Below are positions 44,737-54,048 of a DNA stretch of 62,628 bases, piece after piece. Positions within the stretch are counted from its first letter, which is position 1; the number at the start of each line of letters is the position of its first letter. The DNA is from CAZHZT01 sp964537285 (GTDB lineage Bacteria; Bacteroidota; Bacteroidia; Chitinophagales; Saprospiraceae). A model generated the notes under the pieces. That model had not been told where the DNA came from. It ran no database searches and saw nothing but the letters and a program-made list of their open reading frames with translations. The stretch is from positions 1-62,628 of the forward strand of contig CAZHZT010000019.1 of NCBI GenBank assembly GCA_964537285.1, written 5' to 3'. Made by a program: the position numbers and the translations under genes.

Positions 44737-45666
44737 ATGAAATTACAGCATTTTTTTTGTTTTTTTCTTTTTATTCTCAGTATTTTAACGTTATCCGCTC
44801 AATCTAAAGCAGGAACATTAAATGCTACCCAACTAGAACGCATAGAACCCCTGGAAGATACACTTGGAGCACTCGCTTTTATTATTCTTCGGGACACAAA
44901 TAGAGAAAATCGCTTCGCTGCCTGCCGAAAATTTATCCCGACTCTGACCAAAACCCTTAAAACAAAGAACTCTTTCTCATATCCGTTCGAACAATTAACC
45001 AGCATTTCTATTCTTTATCCCCCTGATAGTTCATTCAGGGTTTTTTCCTGGCAGTTGTATGTGGATGTCAATGAATACCATTATTACGGGGCAATTCAGA
45101 TGAATAATGAAGAACTAGAACTCCATCCCTTGGTTGACCGATCGAGAGAAAAGGCTTTCTATGAAAGTCAGGGCTTTACGCCTGATAGCTGGTACGGGGT
45201 AGTCTATTATAACCTTAAGCAATTCGACAGCCCCAATGGCTCTAAATACCTGCTCTTTGGTTATGATGCCTTTGAATTATTCAACCACCGTAAAGTGCTG
45301 GAAGTTTTGCATTTCGAAAATGGTCAGCCAATCTTTGGTGCGCCTGTACTGGCAGAAGTGAACCCTGATGGGGAGGTGGTCTCTACCAAACAAAGGCTTA
45401 TGCTTGAATACAGTGCTGAAGCTTCCATCCGACTGAATTTTGATCCTGCTTTAGATATGATTATTTTCGATCACCTGATTACCGTGGGTGGTTCATATCC
45501 CGGGCAAGGACCCACTCAGGTGCCAGATGGCAGTTATTGTGGTTACAAGCTCGAAAATGGCCAATGGGTATACATAGAAAAAGTCTTTAATCAGGTACTT
45601 GACGAAGCCCCCCGGGAATTTCCGGTACTAGACGGACGAAAGGGCAAAGATATTTTTGGAAATTAA
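44737..45666 (+). CDS. Exported hypothetical protein
   Basis: A 309-residue protein with a signal peptide (FFCFFLFILSILTLSAQ). It contains RVFSWQLYVDVNEYHYYGAI and DSWYGVVYYNLKQFDSPNGSKYLLFGYDAF, a conserved pattern I have seen in uncharacterised Bacteroidota proteins but cannot name. No membrane segment or sorting domain follows. ATG 44737 gives the signal peptide; a TTG at 44710 is possible. The esterase gene lies 57 bp downstream and may be co-transcribed. Confidence 0.7.
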   Translation: MKLQHFFCFFLFILSILTLSAQSKAGTLNATQLERIEPLEDTLGALAFIILRDTNRENRFAACRKFIPTLTKTLKTKNSFSYPFEQLTSISILYPPDSSFRVFSWQLYVDVNEYHYYGAIQMNNEELELHPLVDRSREKAFYESQGFTPDSWYGVVYYNLKQFDSPNGSKYLLFGYDAFELFNHRKVLEVLHFENGQPIFGAPVLAEVNPDGEVVSTKQRLMLEYSAEASIRLNFDPALDMIIFDHLITVGGSYPGQGPTQVPDGSYCGYKLENGQWVYIEKVFNQVLDEAPREFPVLDGRKGKDIFGN

Positions 45667-45723
45667 AAAAATAAACCGTTCCCCGTTAACCGGTTTGTGG
45701 TTTGTGTTTATTATTATTTTGTT

Positions 45724-46386
45724 ATGAAAGCGTCAATTGTACACCATAAGATATCTGTTCAGAAAACAGCACATTGTTTCACTTTAGGAGAGGCTAATGA
45801 GCAAACCAAACAATTCTGGTTGGTTTGCCATGGTTATGGGCAACTGGCCAGTACGTTCATTAAGGATTTTGAGGTCATTTCCAATTCCGATACCTTTATT
45901 CTGGCACCGGAGGGATTCTCTCGATTTTACTGGAATAAATTCACCGGGCCGGTAGTGGCTTCCTGGATGACGAGGCAGGATCGCCTGGATGAAATTGATG
46001 ATTATTCACATTTCCTGAGCGCCTTATTAGAGCAATTCTTGCCGGTACTCCCAAGGGATGTCCAAATAAACTTGTTGGGGTTTTCACAAGGAACGGCAAC
46101 AATATGCCGTTGGATGATGAAAACTTTTCCTCATTTCGATAATCTCCTCCTTTGGGGAGGGCTTTTGCCGGAAGATATTGATTATCGCTCGCATACAGAG
46201 TACCTACATGGTAGATCGATTACCTTCGTTTATGGTAAAGAAGACTTGTTTTTACCTTCTGAGCGCGTTATAGCCCATGCAGCTTTTGCTAAGGAACAGG
46301 GGATTGATCTGAGAACAGTGACCTTTGAAGGGAAGCACGAAATTCCGGGAAGTGTGTTGAGGGAGTTAGCGATGAAATTTTCTTGA
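45724..46386 (+). CDS. Alpha/beta-hydrolase (phospholipase/carboxylesterase-like)
   Basis: A 220-residue hydrolase. The nucleophile elbow is LGFSQGTATICRW (Ser121), preceded by LVCHGYGQ (oxyanion strand). The acid is probably the Asp in VYGKEDLFLP and the base the His in FEGKHEIPG. This is the size and layout of the YpfH/phospholipase-carboxylesterase group. The substrate is unknown; no signal peptide is seen. The ATG at 45724 gives the expected N-terminus. Confidence 0.85.
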   Translation: MKASIVHHKISVQKTAHCFTLGEANEQTKQFWLVCHGYGQLASTFIKDFEVISNSDTFILAPEGFSRFYWNKFTGPVVASWMTRQDRLDEIDDYSHFLSALLEQFLPVLPRDVQINLLGFSQGTATICRWMMKTFPHFDNLLLWGGLLPEDIDYRSHTEYLHGRSITFVYGKEDLFLPSERVIAHAAFAKEQGIDLRTVTFEGKHEIPGSVLRELAMKFS

Positions 46387-46810
46387 TTTTTCTTTTGATG
46401 AGAAAAACAATTCCAGCGTGTATCTGTAATATAAACATTAAACATTTACACTACACACACGTACTTACATTGTACTTTTTTGACGCACTTTAGGTCGAAA
46501 TGATACTATTATACAACGTAATAGTATGGTATGGCACTCCTACCTTAGTCGTCAGTATATAATCACTTTTAAAGAAGTTTATTAGGAAATTCACATTCTG
46601 TTGAATCAATGTTTTGGGATTCAAAAGAGTGCAGGGTTCCGTATGTTTCGAGGCTTCGTCTGTGTCTTCTCCAGGCTAGAGAGGATTGGATGTTTATTGG
46701 ACTTATTCTGTAGTTGATAATAAGAAATAGGCAAAGAATTAGACTTTGACTATTATTAAACAATAATTGACTTCATTTTATTTTTTATAACTTTTAAAAA
46801 CCTTTTTTTC
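46387..46810. other. Non-coding spacer, 424 bp
   Basis: This AT-rich spacer leads into the giant T9SS gene. It has a 9-bp inverted repeat ATACTATTA / TAATAGTAT at 46503-46527 that could be an operator, and no gene or repeat shared with other spacers. Confidence 0.4.
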
Positions 46811-48334
46811 ATGAGACTGATTTTTGTATTTTTAATGCTTATTTTGTTTATCCCTCCCCACATAATAGCTGAGGGAGAAAATTATTTCAATCACAACCCA
46901 GACTGTACCGAAGAATTAAGTCTTTTTAATGATGCTGAATTTACATTTGAAAACGTACCTTGTACTTACACCGTGAATTTTACCAGTACAGCTCCCGGGT
47001 CAGAAAATTTCACCCACCTTTGGTTATTTGAAAACGAAGGGACTGATGAGACTGAAAACCCTTCTTTTACATTTCCCGGGCCGGGAACTTATACTGTAAC
47101 GCATATGATCAATTGGCAAACTAATCCAGTAATTTTTGTGCAAGAAGTAAATGTTCCTGAGGTCAAACCTTTTGGAGATGCCTTGTTTGAGTATTCCGTG
47201 CGTCATTGCGGAGGAAGCAGTGTGGTGTCATTTTTCAGTTATAACGAAAGTGGCACTCATTTATGGAACTTCGGAGATGGCCAGGAAGGAACTGGCTTTT
47301 ATCCGGAGCACACCTATCAAAGCGGTGGCGATTACATGGTGACCCATACGGTGATTTTTAATGAATGCACCTATGAAAGAACCTTTGAAGTGATTGTTAA
47401 TCCAGCTTGTCTTTCCTTTGGGCAAGATGGGCAAATTACCTACATGGAGGATATCATAGGCACAACCAGCGATAAGTTGCCTACTTTGAAGGCAGAAGAA
47501 CTTTCGATTTGTTTCCATGGAACGATTGTCATGACTGCGGAAGTTGGAGTATATTCGTTTAATAAATGCAACATAAAAATGTCGCCGGGTTCAAAGATTA
47601 TTGTTAATCCGGGGGCTCGCTTGAGTATTGGTGCCAGGAGTACGATATATGCCTGTGACAATATGTGGCAGGGAATAGAAGTGAAAGGTGGCGGGCATCT
47701 CAGGATTATGGAAAACTCATTTATTGAAGATGCACAATATGCCTTATATTTAAATAATAGCTCGAAGATTCTGTTAAACTGTTTTTTCAATAGAAATTAC
47801 ATCGGTATTTATATGCCTCCCAGTGGGAGTTTGCAAAGTGTGCAGCTAGAAAACCCTATCAATGGGGTGCGCTTTTTTTGCAACGATGCCTTAAACGCTC
47901 CCTACAATAATGCAAACGGCATACAACAATACGAACCGGGCTTGCCTGCTCAAGGTACAAGGAGCTATGCCGCTATATTATTGAATGACTTGAACCTTTT
48001 TACTATAGGTTCAACGGCTTTTACCTCTGTATTTGTGGCAGATCATGCCAATGGCTTCATCTTTGACAATGTGTCCAAGACAGTAGTGCAAGGTTTTAAT
48101 ATGCGAAACATACTGGAAACCGCAGAATATCCTGGCCAATCAGGTAGGGGAATTCATTGTATCGGTACGGGCACCCAAGAGTTGTTGGAGAGAGGTTCCG
48201 GAATAATCAATGAACCGACTTATCCATTATCGGATATGTCGAATAATTTCTTCTTCTTCCCATTCGCCTTTGAAAACGTCACTACCGGAATTTTTGCAGA
48301 TGGAGTAGGGGTGAAGGCCTCCAATAATAGGTAG
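46811..48334 (+). CDS. 5' part of disrupted PKD / beta-helix T9SS protein
   Basis: This 507-residue frame has a signal peptide (LIFVFLMLILFIPPHIIA). Two PKD-like domains follow (FTHLWLFENEG near 75, THLWNFGDGQEGTG near 150), then a right-handed beta-helix region from about 230 (IVVNPGARLSIGARSTIYACDNMWQGIEVKGG). It ends abruptly with Arg-stop made by the first bases of the 89-bp insert at 48330. The rest of the protein continues at 48429. Without a C-terminal sorting domain the truncated product would be exported to the periplasm but not sorted by T9SS. Confidence 0.85.
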   Translation: MRLIFVFLMLILFIPPHIIAEGENYFNHNPDCTEELSLFNDAEFTFENVPCTYTVNFTSTAPGSENFTHLWLFENEGTDETENPSFTFPGPGTYTVTHMINWQTNPVIFVQEVNVPEVKPFGDALFEYSVRHCGGSSVVSFFSYNESGTHLWNFGDGQEGTGFYPEHTYQSGGDYMVTHTVIFNECTYERTFEVIVNPACLSFGQDGQITYMEDIIGTTSDKLPTLKAEELSICFHGTIVMTAEVGVYSFNKCNIKMSPGSKIIVNPGARLSIGARSTIYACDNMWQGIEVKGGGHLRIMENSFIEDAQYALYLNNSSKILLNCFFNRNYIGIYMPPSGSLQSVQLENPINGVRFFCNDALNAPYNNANGIQQYEPGLPAQGTRSYAAILLNDLNLFTIGSTAFTSVFVADHANGFIFDNVSKTVVQGFNMRNILETAEYPGQSGRGIHCIGTGTQELLERGSGIINEPTYPLSDMSNNFFFFPFAFENVTTGIFADGVGVKASNNR

Positions 48335-48426
48335 TGGGTAAAACCAGTTGATGAGAAGTGTTAACCTTAAGTTGTAAAGCTTATTAGATAAATCCATCAA
48401 CGGATTCTACCCACTACCCAATAATA
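48322..48426. mobile_element. 89-bp miniature element, copy 2, inside the T9SS gene
   Basis: The element is 48330-48418, flanked by CAATAATA at 48322-48329 and 48419-48426. It is the reverse complement of copy 1 with two differences. The inserted 97 bp (element plus one duplication) shift the frame by one and supply an immediate TAG. Removing them joins the two halves in frame (ASNN then TMINMKTG). Confidence 0.92.
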
Positions 48427-48428
48427 CT

Positions 48429-50363
48429 ATGATAAATATGAAAACTGGTATTGATGTACGCAATGCCTCCCTGGTAGATATAGATCTAAGTGAAAACCAC
48501 ATCCAAGCCGATGATTTAGGGATTGCTGCCCGTCTATGTAGCGGCAACCAGGAATTCAAAATTGAGAACAATTACATTGAAGTTGGTTTTGAAGGTACAG
48601 GTATGGAAGGTATTCTGGTAGACGATGTAGCTATACTCCCTTTCAATGCGGCTTCTGTATCGGCCAATCAGGTAGAAATGGGCTATTGTGCTCCCGGAAC
48701 ATCCATCCGGGGAATCGGTATTAACCTTACCAACAATTTATCGGTAACGGAAAACCAGGTGCAATTGTACGAGCCCCAAAGTGCCACTTCCGATGAAACC
48801 TTTGGTATTTCTATTACCGAATGCGCGCAAATGAGGGTAAATTGCAATGATGTGAATAGTTTTGGGTTGTTGGGGTATCTTAATAAAGCAATAGCGTTTG
48901 AGAGTACAAATCAGGCCATAGTACGCTGCAATAATTCGGATAAAACGGGTAGTGGGTTTGTTTTTAACTTAACCAATAATGATTTTGATTTTGCAGGGAA
49001 TACCATCAGAGAACATTTTTATGGGTTGCAAATCCTGTCAAGTTCTGTATTGGCACCTTTTGGCGCTGCGGCTGGTCAGAAGCATTCTTTTAAAGGCAAT
49101 GAATGGTGGTTTAACCCTTATGATGCAGATAACCCCAATCTGTTCGGAGCCTTGCATGAAGGAAACGATCAAAACGTACAGCTTTCTTCATTTGAAGTTT
49201 TTCCCGATTATTCCGACGATCCGGCTACTCTACTTGATCCTGAACCGTGGAGCGCCCCTAATGCTCCATTTACACTTTGGTTTGATGTTCCACAAATAGC
49301 CCCAACGGAAGAGGATGGCTGTAACTTTGATTGTTCGTCTTCAGGTTTTGTTGAGCCTTCTCCGGAGGTAACCAAGTTGGATGAGTACATTGCTCAGGAA
49401 AAAAGCCTATGGGATACTGCTTATACAGGGGCAAAATGGGATGCTCATCAGTACCTGTTTGCAAAACTTCGGAAGGATACCACTTTAATCGAAGACACCA
49501 CCTCCATTGATACCTTTTTTAGAAATGCTCAGCAATCCAATTTAGTCGACTTTTGGGAAGTGACTGAAGGTATTAAGGCGATTCGACTGCCTTCGCATGT
49601 TATTGCAGACCAATATGGTGTGAATAGTGTGGACGTATTATCCGATTTAGACACCTTATTCAATATTGAAGCACAATGGAACAATGCTGACTCGGTTACC
49701 AAAGCTTCCTTAGCGATTCAGAGGAATAGTCTTTTTGATACGCTTGAGGTAAAAATAAATAATCAAAATAACTACCTTGCTGGTGAGCTTTCCTTGCTTC
49801 AATCTACAATCGGTACTGCCGCGCTTCTAAATAATGGAATTAGCTCAATTTCAACACCAGAATGGAATGAGCGCGAGATAAATGACCTTTTTCTGAGTAC
49901 TGTCGGAAATGGAGTATATACTTTTACCGGTGCACAGCTTAGCACGCTTGAAAACATTGCTTTTCAGTGCCCTTATGTAGGTGGGAAAGCAGTATACCGT
50001 GCCAGAGCATTATATCGATTGGTGATTGATACTACCTTTAATAATCAGGCTCTTTGTAACCTGGCGGCTCCGAATGGAAAAGATTTTAATGAAGAGCTAG
50101 AAGATGGAACAGGTTTGTTTAAAGTATTTCCTAATCCGGCACAACATCAGGTAACCATTACGTCTGATGCTTCGGAGACGGAGCATACTATGCTCTTTAC
50201 CTTATACGATCAATTAGGTCGGGCAGTGAAGAGCTTTAAATTAGAAAAGGGAAGGCAGAATTGGGAACTAGATATAAGCGATGTTGCTGAGGGAGTATAT
50301 ATTTTGTCCTCTATATATCCAAAAGAAGTAGTATGGAATGAAGTATTGATTATTGGCAAGTAA
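48429..50363 (+). CDS. 3' part of disrupted beta-helix T9SS protein
   Basis: A 644-residue frame with no signal peptide. It continues the beta helix (IDLSENHIQADDLGIAARL, INLTNNLSVTENQVQLY, CNDVNSFGLLGYLNKAIAFE), followed by a mostly helical region at about 320-540 and a type A T9SS sorting domain (LFKVFPNPAQHQVTI, LYDQLGRAVKSF, GVYILSSIYP). Rejoined to the upstream part it would make a protein of about 1,160 residues. Alone it lacks export information, so it is probably not functional even if translated from ATG 48429. Confidence 0.8.
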   Translation: MINMKTGIDVRNASLVDIDLSENHIQADDLGIAARLCSGNQEFKIENNYIEVGFEGTGMEGILVDDVAILPFNAASVSANQVEMGYCAPGTSIRGIGINLTNNLSVTENQVQLYEPQSATSDETFGISITECAQMRVNCNDVNSFGLLGYLNKAIAFESTNQAIVRCNNSDKTGSGFVFNLTNNDFDFAGNTIREHFYGLQILSSSVLAPFGAAAGQKHSFKGNEWWFNPYDADNPNLFGALHEGNDQNVQLSSFEVFPDYSDDPATLLDPEPWSAPNAPFTLWFDVPQIAPTEEDGCNFDCSSSGFVEPSPEVTKLDEYIAQEKSLWDTAYTGAKWDAHQYLFAKLRKDTTLIEDTTSIDTFFRNAQQSNLVDFWEVTEGIKAIRLPSHVIADQYGVNSVDVLSDLDTLFNIEAQWNNADSVTKASLAIQRNSLFDTLEVKINNQNNYLAGELSLLQSTIGTAALLNNGISSISTPEWNEREINDLFLSTVGNGVYTFTGAQLSTLENIAFQCPYVGGKAVYRARALYRLVIDTTFNNQALCNLAAPNGKDFNEELEDGTGLFKVFPNPAQHQVTITSDASETEHTMLFTLYDQLGRAVKSFKLEKGRQNWELDISDVAEGVYILSSIYPKEVVWNEVLIIGK

Positions 50364-50387
50364 AACTAATAAATTTCATTCTATTAA

Positions 50388-50718
50388 CATGAGTCATCCT
50401 GAATTTTAAGGAACCTCATGTTATTACAATAATTAATGATAGAAGCAGTAAATTAATACATTAGGACCGGCCTTATTCAATTTAGCTTTTTGGAAGGCTG
50501 GCAGCCGTTAAAAAATGAATACTGTTTGAGCCGACGTAAGGAGGCGAGTTTATTCATTTTAGGCTTCCAGCCTTTCAAAAAGCGTTAAGAATTGAATACA
50601 GCCTTGATTTTTTGCTACTTTTTTATTAAGAAAAAAGTAGATAGATTGTTGATTAGTAGGTGTTTGTAAGTGTGTTTTGCACAACATGAGTCATCCCGAA
50701 TTTTCGGGATGACTCATG
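50388..50718. repeat. Inverted-repeat element B (copy of element A, uninterrupted)
   Basis: In reverse complement it follows element A across its length (GGCCTTATTCAATTTAGC, GGCAGCCGTTAAAAAATG, AAGCGTTAAGAATTGAATAC, GATTTTTTGCTACTTTTTTA). It lacks the nested 89-bp insert and the outermost GTTCTTTGATAA of A. Its right end 50685-50718 is a 16-bp-arm hairpin (CATGAGTCATCCCGAA arm), which also serves as terminator between the T9SS gene and miaE. Confidence 0.8.
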
Positions 50719-50740
50719 CTTGAACCAAACCCCTTTGCCA

Positions 50741-51322
50741 TCAATGCATACGGTCCCCTCTCAATTCCAAAGAATCCATGATGCCTGCTTCATAATCCAG
50801 GTATTCCTGCCAGCGTTTTTTGACTTTCTCTTCATCGCCATAAAGCTTAGCCAGGTCTATAAACAGGCGGTAGTGCCCGGCTTCGGATATCATGAACTTG
50901 TGATAAAAATCCTTGAGTTCATCTTCGGCAATATTGAGGGAGAGCAAGCGAAACCTTTCACAACTACGAGCTTCAATAAGTGCACAAACCAGCAAACGTT
51001 CTACGAGCCGGTCGTCCCTGCTGCCGCCTTTGGCCATAAAGCCCATTAGTTGGTTTACATACTCATCTTTGCGTTGGGCACCAAGTTTTAATGAACGTTT
51101 CTCCAGTTCTGCCAGTACCAGGCGAAAATGCCCCCACTCTTCGGTCACTATAGGGGCAAGGCTTTTGACCATTTCCTCTTTATCAGGGTATTGTTGAATG
51201 AGTGAAATGCATGCAGTGGCTGCTTTTTGCTCGCAGTAAGCATGGTCTGTAAGGATCTCTTCCAGGTCTTTTTCGGCCAGGTCGACCCATCTGGGGTCCG
51301 TAGGTAATTTTAGTCCAAGCAT
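50741..51322 (-). CDS. miaE: tRNA-(2-methylthio-N6-isopentenyladenosine-37) hydroxylase
   Basis: A 193-residue ferritin-like di-iron monooxygenase. Metal-ligand motifs are visible as HAYCEQKAA, TEEWGHFRLV, IEARSCERFR and SEAGHYRLF, giving the paired ExxH pattern. It hydroxylates the isopentenyl group of ms2i6A at position 37 of tRNAs using O2. Best studied in gamma-proteobacteria. The leader has TGTCAAAGAAC 16 nt before the ATG. It is convergent with the T9SS gene. Confidence 0.92.
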   Translation of the reverse strand: MLGLKLPTDPRWVDLAEKDLEEILTDHAYCEQKAATACISLIQQYPDKEEMVKSLAPIVTEEWGHFRLVLAELEKRSLKLGAQRKDEYVNQLMGFMAKGGSRDDRLVERLLVCALIEARSCERFRLLSLNIAEDELKDFYHKFMISEAGHYRLFIDLAKLYGDEEKVKKRWQEYLDYEAGIMDSLELRGDRMH

Positions 51323-51337
51323 AATTTATTTTTTCCC

Positions 51338-51359
51338 GTTCTTTGACATAAATTGTGGA
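51338..51359 (-). repeat. Solo TGTCAAAGAAC-family end before miaE
   Basis: On the minus strand CCACAATTTATGTCAAAGAAC-type sequence matches the right end of the 27868-27977 repeat (CACAATTTATGTCAAAGAAC). No partner arm is seen within the short spacer. Confidence 0.65.
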
Positions 51360-51390
51360 AAATGGAACTTTTTTTCCTTATGATACTGCC

Positions 51391-52551
51391 TCAATCTCTT
51401 TGATCTAGACAATTAAATTGATCTATAAAAAAATCCATCTCGTGGATGGGGTAATCTTCGTATCCGGTGCTCCAAATGAAGCGGATAGAGCTAAGTTCTG
51501 CTTCTGTGAGTATTTTTTTCTCATAATTATCGATTACATAGGAGGTAGAGTAAGTCACGGATTCTCCGTTCTCGTTAAGCTGCCCCTGAGAGCCTGTAAG
51601 GCTATTTAGGACTACGCGGTTGCCGTCAATAAGATTTAACGCGAGAGGACTGCCTTTTTTTATAAAACCAAATTCTTCCTGTGCAAATTGGGAGGCGATC
51701 GTGATCGTAAGCGTTAGGGTATAAATTTTGCGGTCAACCTGGCTTAGGAACGCTTCAGCAGTGATGAAGCTTTTACCATCTAAAAATGGGCGCATTTTCT
51801 CGCTCGTGAATTCAAAGAAGCGCCTTGGAGGGAGTTCTATGTTCCGTTGACTGCCACCGAAACTTATTTCGCATGGATATGCTGGAGGATTGACCATAAC
51901 ATCAAGTTTCTCGGAATATTTTTTCAGGGTTTTGGGGGCATTATCATAAAAGAAGCTTTTTGATGTTCCATTTGATGTAAAGAGCTGGTACTTTTTCTGA
52001 TACCCTTTTTCAACATCATTATATGAAGCGATTAATTTATTTTTGTTCTTTTCTTCCGCTTCGGCAATTTTTTCAGCTAATTCGAAAAGCGCCTTGGCTT
52101 CGTCCAGTTGTTTTTTAGCCGTTTTTTCCTGAGTTTGAAACTCTTTTTGCTTCCCCTCAAGCCTTTCTCGATCTTGTTTATTCAATAAAGCACTATTCGT
52201 GTTCAATTTTTCCTCTATGAGTAGCCGTTCTAAAACAAGCCCCTGATAATTATTTGTAGCTTGTTTGACATAAGCTTCAGCCTCATTTAAGCGTTCTTGA
52301 TCTTTGGGGAGGATTTTGGAAGGCGGAGGTTCGTTTTCCTTCAGGTAGGCATACCAGAGGGCCATGTCTTCGGCGCTATTTTCATTAAAATAGCGCCAGG
52401 AGCCATCCTCAAAGACGATAACTTTTTCACCTTGATCATTTAAGGTTGCCTTTTGTGCAGGAACCTCATTAACAAATAAGAAAAGGAATGTTACCGCGGC
52501 GATTAGTTCCCGGGGAATAATCGCCGATATTGAAAAAAAGAAGTTACGCAT
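51391..52551 (-). CDS. Exported coiled-coil hypothetical protein
   Basis: A 386-residue protein with an N-terminal signal or membrane segment (LIAAVTFLFLFVNEVPAQ). KVIVFEDGSWRYF is a short motif common in Bacteroidota envelope proteins. Residues 75-195 form a charged coiled coil (EKLNTNSALLNKQDRERLEG). The C-terminal 170 residues are beta-rich (FFEFTSEKMRPFLDGKSFITAEAFLSQ). ATG 52551 is used since it begins the signal; a frame to 52590 exists. I cannot name the family. Confidence 0.7.
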   Translation of the reverse strand: MRNFFFSISAIIPRELIAAVTFLFLFVNEVPAQKATLNDQGEKVIVFEDGSWRYFNENSAEDMALWYAYLKENEPPPSKILPKDQERLNEAEAYVKQATNNYQGLVLERLLIEEKLNTNSALLNKQDRERLEGKQKEFQTQEKTAKKQLDEAKALFELAEKIAEAEEKNKNKLIASYNDVEKGYQKKYQLFTSNGTSKSFFYDNAPKTLKKYSEKLDVMVNPPAYPCEISFGGSQRNIELPPRRFFEFTSEKMRPFLDGKSFITAEAFLSQVDRKIYTLTLTITIASQFAQEEFGFIKKGSPLALNLIDGNRVVLNSLTGSQGQLNENGESVTYSTSYVIDNYEKKILTEAELSSIRFIWSTGYEDYPIHEMDFFIDQFNCLDQRD

Positions 52552-52659
52552 ATAAAAATCTCTTTCATTTTGCAACAAAAATAAATGCACCCGTCTAACT
52601 ATAAGGTCAAAAAAAATTGTTTATTTAGATCAATTGTAGTAAAAAATTCTGATTAAAAT

Positions 52660-53463
52660 TTGCTGTCACTCATAAAAATAGGCTTTTTACCGATACGGAT
52701 TTGGGATGTATTGGACATTATCATTGTCGGATACCTAATATATCAACTTTATAAATTGTTGAAGGGGAGCATCGCCTTTAACATTTTTATGGGAGTGGTA
52801 ACGCTCTACGTCATTTGGTGGTTGGTGGGATTTGCGAAAATGGATCTCCTCTCCTTATTGCTTTATCAATTTGTAAATGTAGGATTTATAATAATCATAA
52901 TTATCTTTCAGCCTGAGGTACGGCGATTTTTGTTGTTATTGGGCAACACTACGCTCCGGCAGCGTTCCAACTTCCTTTCCCGGCTTTTAGACCGAAATAC
53001 TTCATTTTCGAGGGGTAATCAAGATTACCTGCGCTTGTCAGCAATAAAAAAGGCCGTGTTGAGAATGGGGCGATCACGGGTAGGGGCATTAATGGTGTTG
53101 ACTGATGATCCCACTCCGGATCTGTTGGGTACTTCCGGGGTCATCTTAGATGCAGAAATTAGCCAACCCCTGATAGAAAGTATTTTTAATAAGGAAAGCC
53201 CTTTACACGATGGGGCTATGATTATTGCGAACAATAAAATTTATGCGGCCAGTTGTATTTTACCTGTTTCTGACAGCCCGGATCTTCCCAAGAGTGCCGG
53301 ATTGCGGCATCGGGCAGGGGTTGGTGTTACTGAGGTGGCGGATGTGGCCGTTGTAATAGTATCAGAGGAGAATGGAAAGGTTTCTTTTGCTTACAAAGGA
53401 AACCTGGAAAGTGGGATAACAGATCAGCAATTGGAAATTCTACTAAAAAAGTTTTTAAAATAG
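52660..53463 (+). CDS. cdaA: Diadenylate cyclase (c-di-AMP synthase)
   Basis: A 267-residue CdaA/DacA-type enzyme. Three membrane helices occupy about 10-80; the DAC domain follows with the DGA motif at 184-186 (PLHDGAMIIANNKIYAA) and the RHR motif at 216-218 (AGLRHRAGVGVTEV; the usual RHRAA reads RHRAG). It makes cyclic di-AMP from two ATP at the membrane. The start is TTG 52660. A GNAT gene follows 15 bp later and an M20 peptidase after it, a likely operon. Confidence 0.94.
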   Translation: MLSLIKIGFLPIRIWDVLDIIIVGYLIYQLYKLLKGSIAFNIFMGVVTLYVIWWLVGFAKMDLLSLLLYQFVNVGFIIIIIIFQPEVRRFLLLLGNTTLRQRSNFLSRLLDRNTSFSRGNQDYLRLSAIKKAVLRMGRSRVGALMVLTDDPTPDLLGTSGVILDAEISQPLIESIFNKESPLHDGAMIIANNKIYAASCILPVSDSPDLPKSAGLRHRAGVGVTEVADVAVVIVSEENGKVSFAYKGNLESGITDQQLEILLKKFLK

Positions 53464-53478
53464 GATAGTTGTTTGAGC

Positions 53479-54009
53479 ATGATTATTAAGCAAGTTGAAG
53501 AGTATCGAATGGATGATAAGTTAAAGATGGATGTGGATGAACTCATTCACTCATGTTTTTCGGGCTATCCAAAGGGAAGGACTTATTTAAAGCAACTACC
53601 TCAGTTCCGGTTGCTTACTTCAATAGAAGATAGAATTGTAGGGCATTTAGCCGTGGAGTTTCGCTTGATTAGTTTGGATCATACAGCCTACAAAATCTTT
53701 GGTATTGCAGATCTCTGCGTACACCCCGATTATCAATCCAGAAGAATCGGAAGCCGTATGATTGAAAAATTGGAAAAACTTGCAAAATTGTCAGAGGTGG
53801 ACTATCTTATACTCATAGCGGATCAGCCTGAATATTATAAGCGAATGGGGTTTATTGTTGCAAAGAATACGTGTCGCTGGGTTGTCATCAATAACAATAA
53901 AACGCTGGGAGTAGCTCATCGGAACCTTCATGAATGCCTGATGGTAAAACCTATAGGGGATCGTCAATGGCGCGGAGGGTTACTCGATTTTTTAGGGCAT
54001 ATTTTTTAA
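53479..54009 (+). CDS. GNAT family N-acetyltransferase
   Basis: A 176-residue GNAT protein with the acetyl-CoA loop DLCVHPDYQSRRIGSRMIEKLEKLA and the downstream strand YLILIADQPEYYKRMGF. The substrate is unknown. ATG 53479 is preferred to TTG 53473. It lies between cdaA and an M20 peptidase, probably in one transcript. Confidence 0.85.
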   Translation: MIIKQVEEYRMDDKLKMDVDELIHSCFSGYPKGRTYLKQLPQFRLLTSIEDRIVGHLAVEFRLISLDHTAYKIFGIADLCVHPDYQSRRIGSRMIEKLEKLAKLSEVDYLILIADQPEYYKRMGFIVAKNTCRWVVINNNKTLGVAHRNLHECLMVKPIGDRQWRGGLLDFLGHIF

Positions 54010-54048
54010 GCAAACTTTTAGAAAAGAGATAATTTAAACAAACTAAAT

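Noticed and set aside
46811..50363. The interruption considered as a sequencing frameshift
   Set aside because: The break coincides with an 89-bp element having a perfect 8-bp duplication, which a sequencing error would not create.
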